Below, piece by piece: positions 55,606-63,931 of a DNA stretch of 64,000 nt. The notes beneath the pieces are model-generated. The model saw only the letters and a list, made by a program, of their open reading frames with translations. It ran no database searches and had not been told where the DNA came from. This DNA comes from Onishia taeanensis (lineage in GTDB: Bacteria; Pseudomonadota; Gammaproteobacteria; Pseudomonadales; Halomonadaceae): NCBI RefSeq assembly GCF_900100755.1, contig NZ_FNCI01000001.1, positions 434,001 to 498,000 of the forward strand, given 5' to 3'. Every line of letters starts with the position of its first letter. Within the stretch, counting starts at the first letter, position 1. The translations under genes and the position numbers were made by a program.

Positions 55606-56094
55606 ATGCGAGAGACGCTTTGGATCATGCGCCACGGCCAGGCCGGCCCCGGACGGCCGGATGCCGAGCGCTCGCTCACCGACGAAGGTCGGCGCGAGGC
55701 CAGCGACATGGCCGAATGGCTGGCGCAGCGCCTGGCCGATGAGGGGCTACCTACCCCAAGAGTGCTGGCGAGCCCCTATCGCCGCGCCCAGCAGACCGCG
55801 ACCCTGATGGCCGAGCGCCTGGGCGTGGCGATCGAGACGCTGCCGATCATTACGCCGGACGACCCGATAGGCCCGATTCTCGACTGGCTGATCGAGACTC
55901 AGGAAGCGTCGCCGGGGCCGCTGCTGTTGGTGAGTCATATGCCCTTGGTCGGCGTGCTGACAGCCCAACTGACCGATGGGCCCAGAGCGTTGGGGCTGGG
56001 ATTTCCTACTGCTGCCATCGCTCGACTGGAGAGTGATGTCTTCGCTGCAGGCTGTGCACGCTTGGTCGGCCTGGAAGCGCCCGGGTCTCGCTGA
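55606..56094 (+). CDS. sixA: Phosphohistidine phosphatase SixA
   Basis: A 162-residue histidine phosphatase with RHG at residues 9-11 (LWIMRHGQAGPG), the conserved ASPYRRAQQTA and the second catalytic His in LLVSHMPLVG. SixA removes phosphate from phosphohistidine in two-component or nitrogen phosphotransferase proteins. The ATG 55606 is preferred; an upstream TTG that overlaps the gpsA stop is an alternative. Confidence 0.9.
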   Translation: MRETLWIMRHGQAGPGRPDAERSLTDEGRREASDMAEWLAQRLADEGLPTPRVLASPYRRAQQTATLMAERLGVAIETLPIITPDDPIGPILDWLIETQEASPGPLLLVSHMPLVGVLTAQLTDGPRALGLGFPTAAIARLESDVFAAGCARLVGLEAPGSR

Positions 56095-56097
56095 GCT

Positions 56098-56130
56098 CTC
56101 TTAAACGCTTCCTCTTAAACGCTACCTCTT
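56098..56130. repeat. 14-nt tandem duplication after sixA
   Basis: ctcttaaacgcttc is repeated with one change (ctcttaaacgctac) and followed by a partial third unit (ctctt). It starts 3 nt past the sixA stop. Confidence 0.75.
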
Positions 56131-56237
56131 CCGCACTGTCGTGCGCTGCGCCATCCAACCTGGCAGATCGCTCGCGCCGCCCAGGCGGCGCCATAGGGAT
56201 TGCCGGGAATTACCCTTAGCCAGTTTCAGGAGTCCCT

Positions 56238-56342
56238 ATGACGTATATGGTCAATAACCGCATCCACGTCACGCCGGGTTATGAGGAAGAGTTCGAGGTG
56301 GTGATTCGCGCCGACACCGCCAAGGCATCCCCGGCGAGCTGA
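56238..56342 (+). pseudogene. Truncated antibiotic-biosynthesis-monooxygenase-like gene
   Basis: A short frame of 34 codons with a good ribosome site (caggagtccct). The first 24 codons read like the N-terminal strand of an ABM-domain protein (NRIHVTPGYEEEFE), then the sequence changes character and stops at 56340-56342. Full ABM proteins are about 100 residues, so most of the gene has been deleted at the junction with the convergent AEC gene. It lies immediately before the AEC gene's end. Confidence 0.6.
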
Positions 56343-56361
56343 GGGCCTGGGAGACGTCTGG

Positions 56362-57309
56362 CTAGATCAGTCCGGCGACGCGCAGGCCAAACACCCCGCC
56401 GGTAATGGTCAGGCTGGCCAGCAGGGTACTGATCGCGATGATGTTGGCGGCCAGCTTGGCATTCCCGTTCATCGCCTTGACCATTACGAAGCTGGCGGCC
56501 GCGGTTGGGCTTGCAAAGAACAGGAATAGCACGCCCAGTTCGCGCCCCGTGAAGCCTGCAAGCCAGGCCCCGGCGGTGGCGAGCGCCGGCAGAATGGCCA
56601 TCTTCATCAGGCTGGCGCTGACGGCGGTGGTGCTGTCGTTGCGCAGGGCTTTGACCGATAGCGTCGCACCCACACAAATGAGAGCCAGCGGCAGGGTCAG
56701 GGAAGCGAAGTAGTCGCCGGTGGTCAGCAGCCAGCCCGGCAGAGGCACGCCGGAGAGGGCGACAGGCAATGCGGCCACTACGGCAAGAATCAGCGGATTC
56801 TTGGTGATATGACCTAGAATGCTGCGCCAGTCCGTTGCCTGACCCTCCTGAAAGGTGCTTAGGGCGACCACCGAAAGAGCGTTATAGCTAACGATCACCA
56901 CCCCCAGCAGCAAGCCACCCGCCGATAGGCCATAGTCGCCGTACATGCTGGCGGCCAGGGCCAGGCCGACGATGCCACAGTTGCCGCGAAAGGCGCCCTG
57001 GATATAGACGCCGCGATCCTCTCGCGGCACGCGCCAGTTGGCCCAACCCCAGCTAAACGCGAAGCTTGCCAGGGTGGCGAGTGCGAAAAAAACCAGCATG
57101 CCGGGATTCAGGCTCGCCTCGAGGTCGGCCTGAACGATGCTCAAGAAGACCAGGGTTGGCAAGGTGGCCTTGAACACCAGTTTCGATGCGGTGGAAACGA
57201 AGGCCGCATCGATCCAGCCCCAGCGTTTCAGACCAATGCCGATGAACACCATGGCAAAGACTGGCAGGGTGACGTTGAGGGTGTGCTGGAAAACCGCGAG
57301 AAGGTTCAT
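56362..57309 (-). CDS. AEC family auxin-efflux-carrier-like permease
   Basis: A 315-residue membrane protein with about ten helices. The AEC fold is suggested by the two hydrophobic bundles, the first with PVFAMVFIGIGLKRWGWIDA and the second with LGVLFLFFASPTAAASFVMV, and GAFRGNCGIVGLALA in the first half. Substrate unknown; bacterial members transport organic acids such as malate. The ribosome site is tagggagcac, which overlaps the stop codon of a 33-codon upstream frame. Confidence 0.87.
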   Translation of the reverse strand: MNLLAVFQHTLNVTLPVFAMVFIGIGLKRWGWIDAAFVSTASKLVFKATLPTLVFLSIVQADLEASLNPGMLVFFALATLASFAFSWGWANWRVPREDRGVYIQGAFRGNCGIVGLALAASMYGDYGLSAGGLLLGVVIVSYNALSVVALSTFQEGQATDWRSILGHITKNPLILAVVAALPVALSGVPLPGWLLTTGDYFASLTLPLALICVGATLSVKALRNDSTTAVSASLMKMAILPALATAGAWLAGFTGRELGVLFLFFASPTAAASFVMVKAMNGNAKLAANIIAISTLLASLTITGGVFGLRVAGLI

Positions 57310-57324
57310 ACCTGTCAGTGCTCC

Positions 57325-57426
57325 CTAGAGCGTCAGCCAGCGGCCGACGACGATTGCTGCGACCACGGCAGTAAAGAAGAGCGCATTGCGCAGGCGGGTG
57401 TCGCGAGGGGGGCGCGGCTTTGACAC
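57325..57426 (-). CDS. Possible 33-residue single-pass membrane protein
   Basis: A small frame starting with GTG, with ggaga 6 nt upstream, and ending with TAG 15 nt before the AEC gene. The peptide has a basic N-terminus (SKPRPPRDTRLRNA) followed by one hydrophobic helix (LFFTAVVAAIVVGRWLTL). The ribosome sites and tight spacing suggest co-translation with the AEC permease. It is too short for statistical support. Confidence 0.5.
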   Translation of the reverse strand: MSKPRPPRDTRLRNALFFTAVVAAIVVGRWLTL

Positions 57427-57589
57427 GGTGGTCTCCAGAATGAGGTGAGCGGCGAGCGCGCCTGACCGTCCAGTATTGACTAATGGATGCTTTGAAAATC
57501 AAACAGTCGTTTTATACTGGCTTGGTGGCGGTTAAGCGGAGTATGGTAATCCCGTTAGCCTGCTAGTTTCCACTGACTAGGATGATTTC

Positions 57590-58447
57590 ATGCCCCAGCG
57601 ACATGCTTCCGACTGGGCTGGCAACGCCTCTCCCGTCGCTTCCAGCGAGCGCTCTCCTAAGCTGCCGCTGGTCTTCGCTCACGCTAACGGTTTTACCGGA
57701 CGCAGCTACCAGAGTTTCTTGGCACCGCTGGATGAGCGCTTCGCCCTTCATCCTCTTGATCAGCTCGGTCATCACCCGCGCTTTCCGGTCGGCAATAACT
57801 GGCTTTCGCTGCGCGATGAACTGCTGTCACGTTTGCCGGAAGGCGACACCCAGGTGATCGGCGTCGGGCATTCGCTGGGCGGCATGCTGATGGCAATGGC
57901 GGCAGAGAAGGCACCGGAGCGTTTTCGCTGTGTGGTCGCCATGGATCCGCCATGGATGCTGGGTCTCGATGCACTGGCCATCAAGCTTGCCAAGCGTACC
58001 GGTCTTGTCGATCGCATCACGCCGGCGGGGCGCAGCCGGGGGCGGCGGGCGCATTGGCCGGATCATCAGGCGATGAGCGAAGACCTGCGGCGCAAGGGCC
58101 TTTTTCGAAATTTCACCTCAGAAGCCTTCAGTGACTACCTGGCGGGTGCCGTGCGCCAGCATGAGGGTGGCGGCGTCGGCCTGGCCTTTTCCCCCGAGAC
58201 CGAAGTGGCGATCTTTCGCCATCTGCCTGACCATCTTTGGGGGCTTCCCAAACGTTTGAAGGTGCCGTTGGCGCTGTTGGTTGGCCGAGAGACGGACCTG
58301 CTGACGGCACGCCGCCGGCGACGGTTTGCACGCCTGGGCGTGCCTGTGGAGTTGGTGCCTGGAGGCCACATGTTTCCCATGGAGCACCCCGAGGCCTGCC
58401 GGCAGGCACTGTGCGCCACGCTCGATCGTCTCTTGGAGCCTTCCTGA
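57590..58447 (+). CDS. Alpha/beta hydrolase
   Basis: A 285-residue hydrolase of the alpha/beta fold. The N-terminal PLVFAHANGFTGRSY provides the oxyanion-hole region, the nucleophile elbow is GHSLGGML, and the acid and His lie in VGRETDLL and PGGHMFPMEHPE. The substrate cannot be named. The stop TGA overlaps the next ATG by one base. The ribosome site is aggatg. Confidence 0.85.
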   Translation: MPQRHASDWAGNASPVASSERSPKLPLVFAHANGFTGRSYQSFLAPLDERFALHPLDQLGHHPRFPVGNNWLSLRDELLSRLPEGDTQVIGVGHSLGGMLMAMAAEKAPERFRCVVAMDPPWMLGLDALAIKLAKRTGLVDRITPAGRSRGRRAHWPDHQAMSEDLRRKGLFRNFTSEAFSDYLAGAVRQHEGGGVGLAFSPETEVAIFRHLPDHLWGLPKRLKVPLALLVGRETDLLTARRRRRFARLGVPVELVPGGHMFPMEHPEACRQALCATLDRLLEPS

Positions 58448-59331
58448 TGACCCCGACCGAACTGCACTTGGCCGATGGCCGCCTGGCGGCGTTGGCCTGG
58501 GGAGCGCCTGGTGCGCCGACTTGGCTTGCCTTACATGGCTGGCTCGACAACGCGGCGAGCTTTTCGCGGCTGGCGCCCTTGCTGGTCGAGCGGCTCGGCA
58601 TACGAATCGTGGCGCTGGATTTCGCCGGCCATGGTCGCTCCCGGCGACATCCGCCCGGCGTCGACTATGCGATTTGGGATTACTGCCATGACATGCTGGA
58701 TGCCCTGGCCAGCCTGGAGCTCGAGTCGGCTCCCTTGCTGGCCCACTCGATGGGCGCGGGCGTGGCCTGTCTGGTGGCGTCGGCGCTTCCTGAACGGGTC
58801 GAGCGGCTGATGCTGATCGATGGCCTTGGCGCGCTCACTACGCCGGCAGAAGATACCGCGCAGCAGTTGCGGCGTGGCCTGCTGGGGCATCGGCGGCGCA
58901 GCTCACCGTCTCCGCGCTATGCTGATGTTGACAGTGCTGTGGCGGCCAGGGTGGCGGGCGGCGTGACGCCTATCGATGCCGACTCGGCTCGGCCGCTGGT
59001 GGAGCGTAATCTGGAGCCGTTGGAGGATGGTCATGTGCGGCTGCGCACCGATGGTCGTCTAATGCGCCCTTCACTGGTGCGCTTTTGCCCTGAGCAAGTG
59101 GTGGGCATGCTGGCGGCGATTGAGGCGCCTACGCTACTGCTCGAAGGTGAGAGCGGCATTCTGGGCGAGCGTAAGGGTGCCAAGCAGGCTCGAGAGGCGC
59201 TGAAGGGACTCGAGCGGCGGGTATTGAAAGGCGGACATCATCTGCACCTGGAGCGCGAAGCGCTGGCCGAGGTGGCCGACAGCATCGCACAATGGTGGCA
59301 GGTAGCTGAGTGCCGTGGAGTCGAAAAGTGA
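58447..59331 (+). CDS. Second alpha/beta hydrolase
   Basis: A 294-residue hydrolase directly overlapping the previous one (ATGA). The N-terminal LALHGWLDNAASF and DFAGHGRSRRH match the oxyanion region, the nucleophile elbow is AHSMGAGVA (Ala replaces the first Gly of GxSxG), and the His is in KGGHHLHLE. The pair may be functionally related hydrolases acting on the same kind of ester. Translational coupling is likely. A patatin-like gene follows 37 nt later. Confidence 0.85.
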   Translation: MTPTELHLADGRLAALAWGAPGAPTWLALHGWLDNAASFSRLAPLLVERLGIRIVALDFAGHGRSRRHPPGVDYAIWDYCHDMLDALASLELESAPLLAHSMGAGVACLVASALPERVERLMLIDGLGALTTPAEDTAQQLRRGLLGHRRRSSPSPRYADVDSAVAARVAGGVTPIDADSARPLVERNLEPLEDGHVRLRTDGRLMRPSLVRFCPEQVVGMLAAIEAPTLLLEGESGILGERKGAKQAREALKGLERRVLKGGHHLHLEREALAEVADSIAQWWQVAECRGVEK

Positions 59332-59368
59332 GGCGTGCCAGATCAACACCTGGTACGGAGGGGGAGTG

Positions 59369-60484
59369 ATGAGCGGTAAGGCAAAAGCAGGGAAGCGTGT
59401 CGCCCTAGTGCTTGGCAGCGGTGGAGCAAGAGGCTATGCGCATATTGGCGTCATCGAGGAGCTCGAGGCGCGTGGCTACGAGATCGTGGCGATCTCGGGC
59501 TGCTCGATGGGCGCCTTGGTGGGGGGCATCTATGCCGCTGGTCAGCTGCCGGCGTATCGTGACTGGGTGTGCCAGCTGGATTATTTCGATGTGCTCAAGC
59601 TGGTGGATGTCACCTGGAGCCCGATGGGCGCCATGCGCGCCAACAAGGTGATGAGCAAGCTGGGGAGCCTGATCGGCGATACCCTCATGGAGGACCTGCC
59701 GCTGCCGGTGACGACCGTGGCGACCGACCTGGTTCGCCAGCGGGAAGTGTGGTTCCAGAGCGGCTCACTGTTACAGGCTATCCGCGCTTCGATTGCCGTG
59801 CCCGGCATCATCACGCCTGTCCATGTGGGTGATCAGGTGCTGGTGGATGGCGGCTTGATGAACCCCCTGCCGATCATTCCCACTGTCTCTGCCCAGGCCG
59901 ACCTGGTGGTGGCGGTCAACGCCACCGCCCACAGCCCGAGGCCGGTCACCCTGGAAGAGTTGTTGCCGGCAGAAGAGGTGGCTGAGGAACTGGCCCGTGA
60001 AGAGGCGCTGGAAGCCGAGGGGCGTGGCTTTTCAGGCTGGGTGGCCGGGGTGCGTGGGCGCGCGCAACGGCTGTTCAATTCTGGCAGCGGAAACGACAAC
60101 GGCAATGGCCTCGAGGAGGGTGAAGAACCCCAGAGCCCTCAGGTGGCCAGCCAGCGGGCCTGGGGCAAGCTCGATATGATGCTGGCCTCCTTCGATATCA
60201 CCCAGGCTGCCTTGGCCAAGTACAAGGTGGCGGGGTATCCGCCGGATGTGCTGATCGAGATCCCCAAAACGGTGTGTGGCGCCTATGAGTTTCATCGCGC
60301 CGAGGCTCTGATCAAGCTGGGCCAGCATCTGGCGTCTCAGGCCATCGATCGGCTCGAAGGGCCGGCAGCGAGCCGTGCCGGCGCTCGCCGCGCATCGCTG
60401 GTTGAGACCCCGGTGGTATCGCCGGTGATCGGTTCCTCGACTGATCAACCGCGACCCGAGAACAGCGAGCCCGCCGCGCCATAA
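59369..60484 (+). CDS. Patatin-like phospholipase
   Basis: A 371-residue protein of the NTE/RssA type. The oxyanion motif is GSGGARGYAHIGVI, the nucleophile is in SGCSMGAL (Ser 46), and the catalytic Asp is in VDGGLMNPLP. The C-terminal 130 residues contain a Gly/Asn-rich stretch (NSGSGNDNGNGLEEG) and a Ser/Pro tail, unlike small members. It probably hydrolyses phospholipid or lysophospholipid. The start 59369 has ggaggggga upstream; an earlier start overlaps the hydrolase. Confidence 0.87.
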   Translation: MSGKAKAGKRVALVLGSGGARGYAHIGVIEELEARGYEIVAISGCSMGALVGGIYAAGQLPAYRDWVCQLDYFDVLKLVDVTWSPMGAMRANKVMSKLGSLIGDTLMEDLPLPVTTVATDLVRQREVWFQSGSLLQAIRASIAVPGIITPVHVGDQVLVDGGLMNPLPIIPTVSAQADLVVAVNATAHSPRPVTLEELLPAEEVAEELAREEALEAEGRGFSGWVAGVRGRAQRLFNSGSGNDNGNGLEEGEEPQSPQVASQRAWGKLDMMLASFDITQAALAKYKVAGYPPDVLIEIPKTVCGAYEFHRAEALIKLGQHLASQAIDRLEGPAASRAGARRASLVETPVVSPVIGSSTDQPRPENSEPAAP

Positions 60485-60505
60485 GAGGCGGATATTGATA
60501 AGGTG

Positions 60506-60533
60506 GGGATATCGCCTAGGGGATATCGCCTAG
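60506..60533. repeat. Perfect 14-bp tandem duplication after the patatin gene
   Basis: gggatatcgcctag occurs twice without a spacer. It lies between the convergent patatin and smrB genes. Confidence 0.85.
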
Positions 60534-60576
60534 CGCACTTTAGGCTCTCGACCCCAGTCAATAGACAGGCATCCGA

Positions 60577-61161
60577 CTAGAGGCTCTCGCCACGGCGACG
60601 TAGCAGCACATAGACTGCGCCGCTGCCGCCATCCAGTTCCCGCGCCGAGCAGAAGGCCAGCACGCTTGGCCATTCCCGAAGCCAGGCGTTCACATGGCTC
60701 TTGATTACCGGGTAGGCGTCGGAGCCGCTGATGCTGCGCGCCTTGCCGTGAACCACCAATACGCAGCGGGCGCGCTGGGCGCGGGCCTCAGCAAGGAAGC
60801 TTTCGAGCTCTGCACGGGCCTCGTCGACGGTGTAGCCATGCAGATCAAGCCCTGCTTCCCAGGCGATGCTGCCGCGCTTCAACTGGCTGCGGGTTCGCTG
60901 GGGCAGATCGGGGACGCTGAAATCCAGCCACTCGGAAGGCCTGACGGGCTCGACCCGGCCATCGCTGGTGCGACTGCTCAACTGATGGCTGCCGGCTTCG
61001 AGGGCGGCGGCACGGCGTTCGGCCAAGGCCTCCTGGCGGCGCTGTTTCGGCTTGCCCGGGTCGGCCCGGTTCGAGGAAATCGGTTTGACGCCTGCGTCGG
61101 CCAGGGCCTGGCGAAACAGCGAAACCTCACTATCATCCGGGTGTCCGCGGCGCTGGCTCAT
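60577..61161 (-). CDS. smrB: Smr-domain endonuclease SmrB
   Basis: A 194-residue protein with an N-terminal basic, flexible part and a C-terminal Smr domain. Signature strings are GLDLHGYTVDEARAELESFL, CVLVVHGKA and the C-terminal GGSGAVYVLLRRRG. In E. coli, SmrB cleaves mRNA between collided ribosomes. Synteny supports the assignment: in E. coli the same gene is divergent from prmB, which is followed by aroC, as here. ATG 61161 is chosen; a longer frame to 61272 reaches into the prmB promoter. Confidence 0.87.
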   Translation of the reverse strand: MSQRRGHPDDSEVSLFRQALADAGVKPISSNRADPGKPKQRRQEALAERRAAALEAGSHQLSSRTSDGRVEPVRPSEWLDFSVPDLPQRTRSQLKRGSIAWEAGLDLHGYTVDEARAELESFLAEARAQRARCVLVVHGKARSISGSDAYPVIKSHVNAWLREWPSVLAFCSARELDGGSGAVYVLLRRRGESL

Positions 61162-61295
61162 GGTGCTCCCCGTGGATTTGGTTGCATGGATAAATGACGA
61201 GCCAGTATAGCGGCTTGGCCGTGGCTGTGAACCGGGCGTTGGGGCGGGTACAATCAAGGATTTGAATATCAATCCGATAAACCACAGGACGACGC

Positions 61296-62249
61296 GTGGC
61301 CGCTTCCCGACCCGATGCCGATTCGACCCTGATGCTCGACGATACGAAGATCGCCGAGGATCTCTTCACCCTGCGTGATTGTCTGCGCTGGGCGACCAGT
61401 GAATTTTACACCCATGGCCTGCATTTTGGACATGGCACCGCCTCTCCCTGGGACGAGGCGGTGGCGTTGACGCTGGGTGCCTTGCATTTGCCCTGGGACG
61501 TGGATCCTTCGGTGCTGGAGGCGCGTTTGCTGCCCATGGAGCGCCTTCGCATCGTCGGCCTGGTGCGCTCCCGTATCGAAACGCGCCGGCCGTTGCCCTA
61601 TCTGCTGGGAGAGGCCTTCTTTGCCGGTGCCGCTTTCCACGTCGACGAGCGGGTGCTGATTCCTCGTTCGCCGATCGCCGAGCTGATCGAGGACGGATTC
61701 GCCGCCTGGTTCCCCGAAGAACCACCGGCGCGGGTGCTGGATCTTTGCTGTGGCTCGGGCTGCATCGGTATCGCCACCGCTCTGCACCTGCCTACCGCCG
61801 AGGTCGATCTGGCCGATATCAGTACCGATGCGCTCGAGGTGGCCAAGGCCAATATCACGCGCCACGACGTCGGGGCGCGGGTGAGGGCCGTGGCGTCCGA
61901 TGTGTTCGATAGCCTGGTGGGGCAACGCTATGACCTGATCGTCTCCAATCCCCCCTATGTGGATGCTCGCGACCTGGCCACCATGCCGGCCGAATACGGC
62001 CATGAGCCGACCCTGGCGCTGGGCGCCGGGGCCGATGGTCTGGACATCGTGCGCCGCATCCTGCGCGAGGCGAGAAGCCTGCTCAGCGATGACGGCGTGC
62101 TGATCGTCGAGGTCGGTAACTCCGATCATCATCTGGAGGCGGCTTTCCCAGAGGTGCCCTTCCTGTGGCTGGAGTTCGAACGCGGCGGGCAGGGCGTCTT
62201 CGTGCTGACCGCCCAGGAACTCGACGCCTACGCGGCATCTTTCGCCTGA
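61296..62249 (+). CDS. prmB: 50S ribosomal protein L3 N(5)-glutamine methyltransferase
   Basis: A 317-residue SAM-dependent methyltransferase. It follows PrmB along its length: the N-terminal [40 protein letters not shown], the SAM loop [20 protein letters not shown] and the catalytic NPPY in [12 protein letters not shown]. It modifies a glutamine of ribosomal protein L3. The GTG start 61296 is the first plausible codon and lies between smrB and the domain. It is followed by aroC. Confidence 0.94.
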   Translation: MAASRPDADSTLMLDDTKIAEDLFTLRDCLRWATSEFYTHGLHFGHGTASPWDEAVALTLGALHLPWDVDPSVLEARLLPMERLRIVGLVRSRIETRRPLPYLLGEAFFAGAAFHVDERVLIPRSPIAELIEDGFAAWFPEEPPARVLDLCCGSGCIGIATALHLPTAEVDLADISTDALEVAKANITRHDVGARVRAVASDVFDSLVGQRYDLIVSNPPYVDARDLATMPAEYGHEPTLALGAGADGLDIVRRILREARSLLSDDGVLIVEVGNSDHHLEAAFPEVPFLWLEFERGGQGVFVLTAQELDAYAASFA

Positions 62250-62280
62250 ACTGCTGATACCAGAGCCCTGAGGAACGTCA

Positions 62281-63366
62281 ATGTCCGGTAATACCTTCGG
62301 CAAGCTGTTTACTGTCACCACCTTCGGCGAGAGCCATGGCCCGGCGCTGGGCGCCATCGTCGACGGCTGCCCGCCGGGTATCCCCCTCAGTGAGGCCGAC
62401 CTGCAGCGCGATCTCGATCGCCGCCGCCCCGGCACCTCGCGCCATACCACCCAGCGTCGCGAGCCGGACCAGGTGCGGATCCTGTCAGGGGTCTTCGAGG
62501 GCGTCACCACCGGTACCGCTATCGGCTTGATGATCGAGAATACCGATCAGCGCTCCAAGGACTACTCCAAGATCAAGGACCAGTTTCGTCCGGCCCATGC
62601 CGACTACACCTACCATCACAAGTATGGTCGGCGTGACTATCGGGGCGGCGGGCGCTCCAGCGCGCGGGAAACCGCCATGCGCGTGGCGGCCGGTGCCATT
62701 GCCAAGGCTTATCTGTCGGCTCAGGGCATCAGCGTGCGCGGCTACATGAGCCAGCTCGGCCCGCTGACCATGGAGTTCAAGGACTGGGCGTCGGTCGAAG
62801 ACAACGCCTTTTTCTGCCCTGATCCCGAGCGGGTGCCGGAGCTCGAAGCCTACATGGACCAGCTGCGTCGCGATCAGGACTCGGTAGGCGCCAAGATCAC
62901 CGTGGTGGCCGAGGGCGTGCCGGCCGGGCTCGGCGAGCCGGTCTTCGATCGTCTCGATGCCGAACTCGCCCATGGCCTGATGAGCATCAATGCGGTCAAG
63001 GGCGTGGAGATCGGTGATGGCTTCGCGGCCGTTGCCCAGCGAGGCAGCGAGCACCGCGACGAGATGACGCCGGAAGGCTTTCTGTCCAACCACGCCGGTG
63101 GCGTGCTGGGCGGTATTTCCTCGGGCCAGACGATCATCGCTCATCTGGCGCTCAAGCCGACCTCCAGCGTTACCCTACCGGGCCGCTCCATCGACATTCA
63201 CGGCAACCCGGTGGAAGTGGTCACCAAGGGGCGTCATGATCCCTGCGTGGGCATTCGTGCCACCCCGATCGCCGAGGCCATGATGGCGCTGACGCTGATC
63301 GATCACCTGATGCGTCACCGGGCGCAGAACCTCGACGTCAGCGTCGACACCCCTCAGCTGCGTTGA
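62281..63366 (+). CDS. aroC: Chorismate synthase
   Basis: A 361-residue FMN-dependent enzyme that makes chorismate, the branch point for aromatic amino acids. The family signatures are [37 protein letters not shown] and [20 protein letters not shown]. Length is normal. It lies 31 nt after prmB. A small hairpin (ggggcc / ggcccc) follows without a T-run. Confidence 0.96.
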   Translation: MSGNTFGKLFTVTTFGESHGPALGAIVDGCPPGIPLSEADLQRDLDRRRPGTSRHTTQRREPDQVRILSGVFEGVTTGTAIGLMIENTDQRSKDYSKIKDQFRPAHADYTYHHKYGRRDYRGGGRSSARETAMRVAAGAIAKAYLSAQGISVRGYMSQLGPLTMEFKDWASVEDNAFFCPDPERVPELEAYMDQLRRDQDSVGAKITVVAEGVPAGLGEPVFDRLDAELAHGLMSINAVKGVEIGDGFAAVAQRGSEHRDEMTPEGFLSNHAGGVLGGISSGQTIIAHLALKPTSSVTLPGRSIDIHGNPVEVVTKGRHDPCVGIRATPIAEAMMALTLIDHLMRHRAQNLDVSVDTPQLR

Positions 63367-63400
63367 TCTGACGGGGCCGCGTGTTGGCCCCCCGGCTGCT

Positions 63401-63425
63401 AGACTGAGGTGAAATACCTCAGTCT
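63401..63425. other. Perfect 10-bp hairpin before the DUF6489 start
   Basis: Arms agactgaggt and acctcagtct enclose the 5-nt loop gaaat. Its 3' end lies 4 nt before the ATG at 63430, so it could occlude initiation or protect the transcript. Confidence 0.6.
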
Positions 63426-63429
63426 GGCT

Positions 63430-63834
63430 ATGCCCATGAAGATAAACCTCGAGTTTGACCTCACGCCTGCCGAATTTCGCCAGTCTCTTGGCCTTCCGGA
63501 TGTCGAGGCGTTCCATAACGAGCTGATGTCACGCATCCAGCAGCAGATGGACGCTGGCGTCGAGGGCTATGACCCCATGAGCCTGCTCCAGCCCTTCCTC
63601 AAGACCCCCTTCATGCCGACGGCTTTCCAGGATTCGCTCAAGGGCAATTTCCAGGACAACCTGTCTCAGGGCATGACCAGTTTCGGTCACTATCAGCAGA
63701 TGATGCTCGACATGCTGCGTCAGGCTCAGGCGGCTGCCAGCAAGTCGCAAAAAACCGATGACGGTGAAAAAACTGGCAAGGGCAAGTCGGCCGATGAGCC
63801 GGCCAGTGCCAGCTCGCGGTCGCACCGCAAGTAG
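63430..63834 (+). CDS. DUF6489 family protein
   Basis: A 134-residue protein; the conserved core LEFDLTPAEFRQSLGLPDVE at the N-terminus is typical of DUF6489. The rest is helical and Gln/Met-rich, with a low-complexity charged tail. The ATG is 63430, or 63436, which would give the family's usual MK start; neither has a good ribosome site. The GTG start at 63409 lies in a hairpin arm and is unlikely. The downstream phasin gene may be related functionally. Confidence 0.75.
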   Translation: MPMKINLEFDLTPAEFRQSLGLPDVEAFHNELMSRIQQQMDAGVEGYDPMSLLQPFLKTPFMPTAFQDSLKGNFQDNLSQGMTSFGHYQQMMLDMLRQAQAAASKSQKTDDGEKTGKGKSADEPASASSRSHRK

Positions 63835-63931
63835 CGCGGCCTATTGCATAGGCGTGCGTCCGGGGCTACGCTTTGTGCAGTGCAGCAAGGAGGGCTCGCG
63901 CCCACATTCATGACCCTTGGAGGGTGATGCC

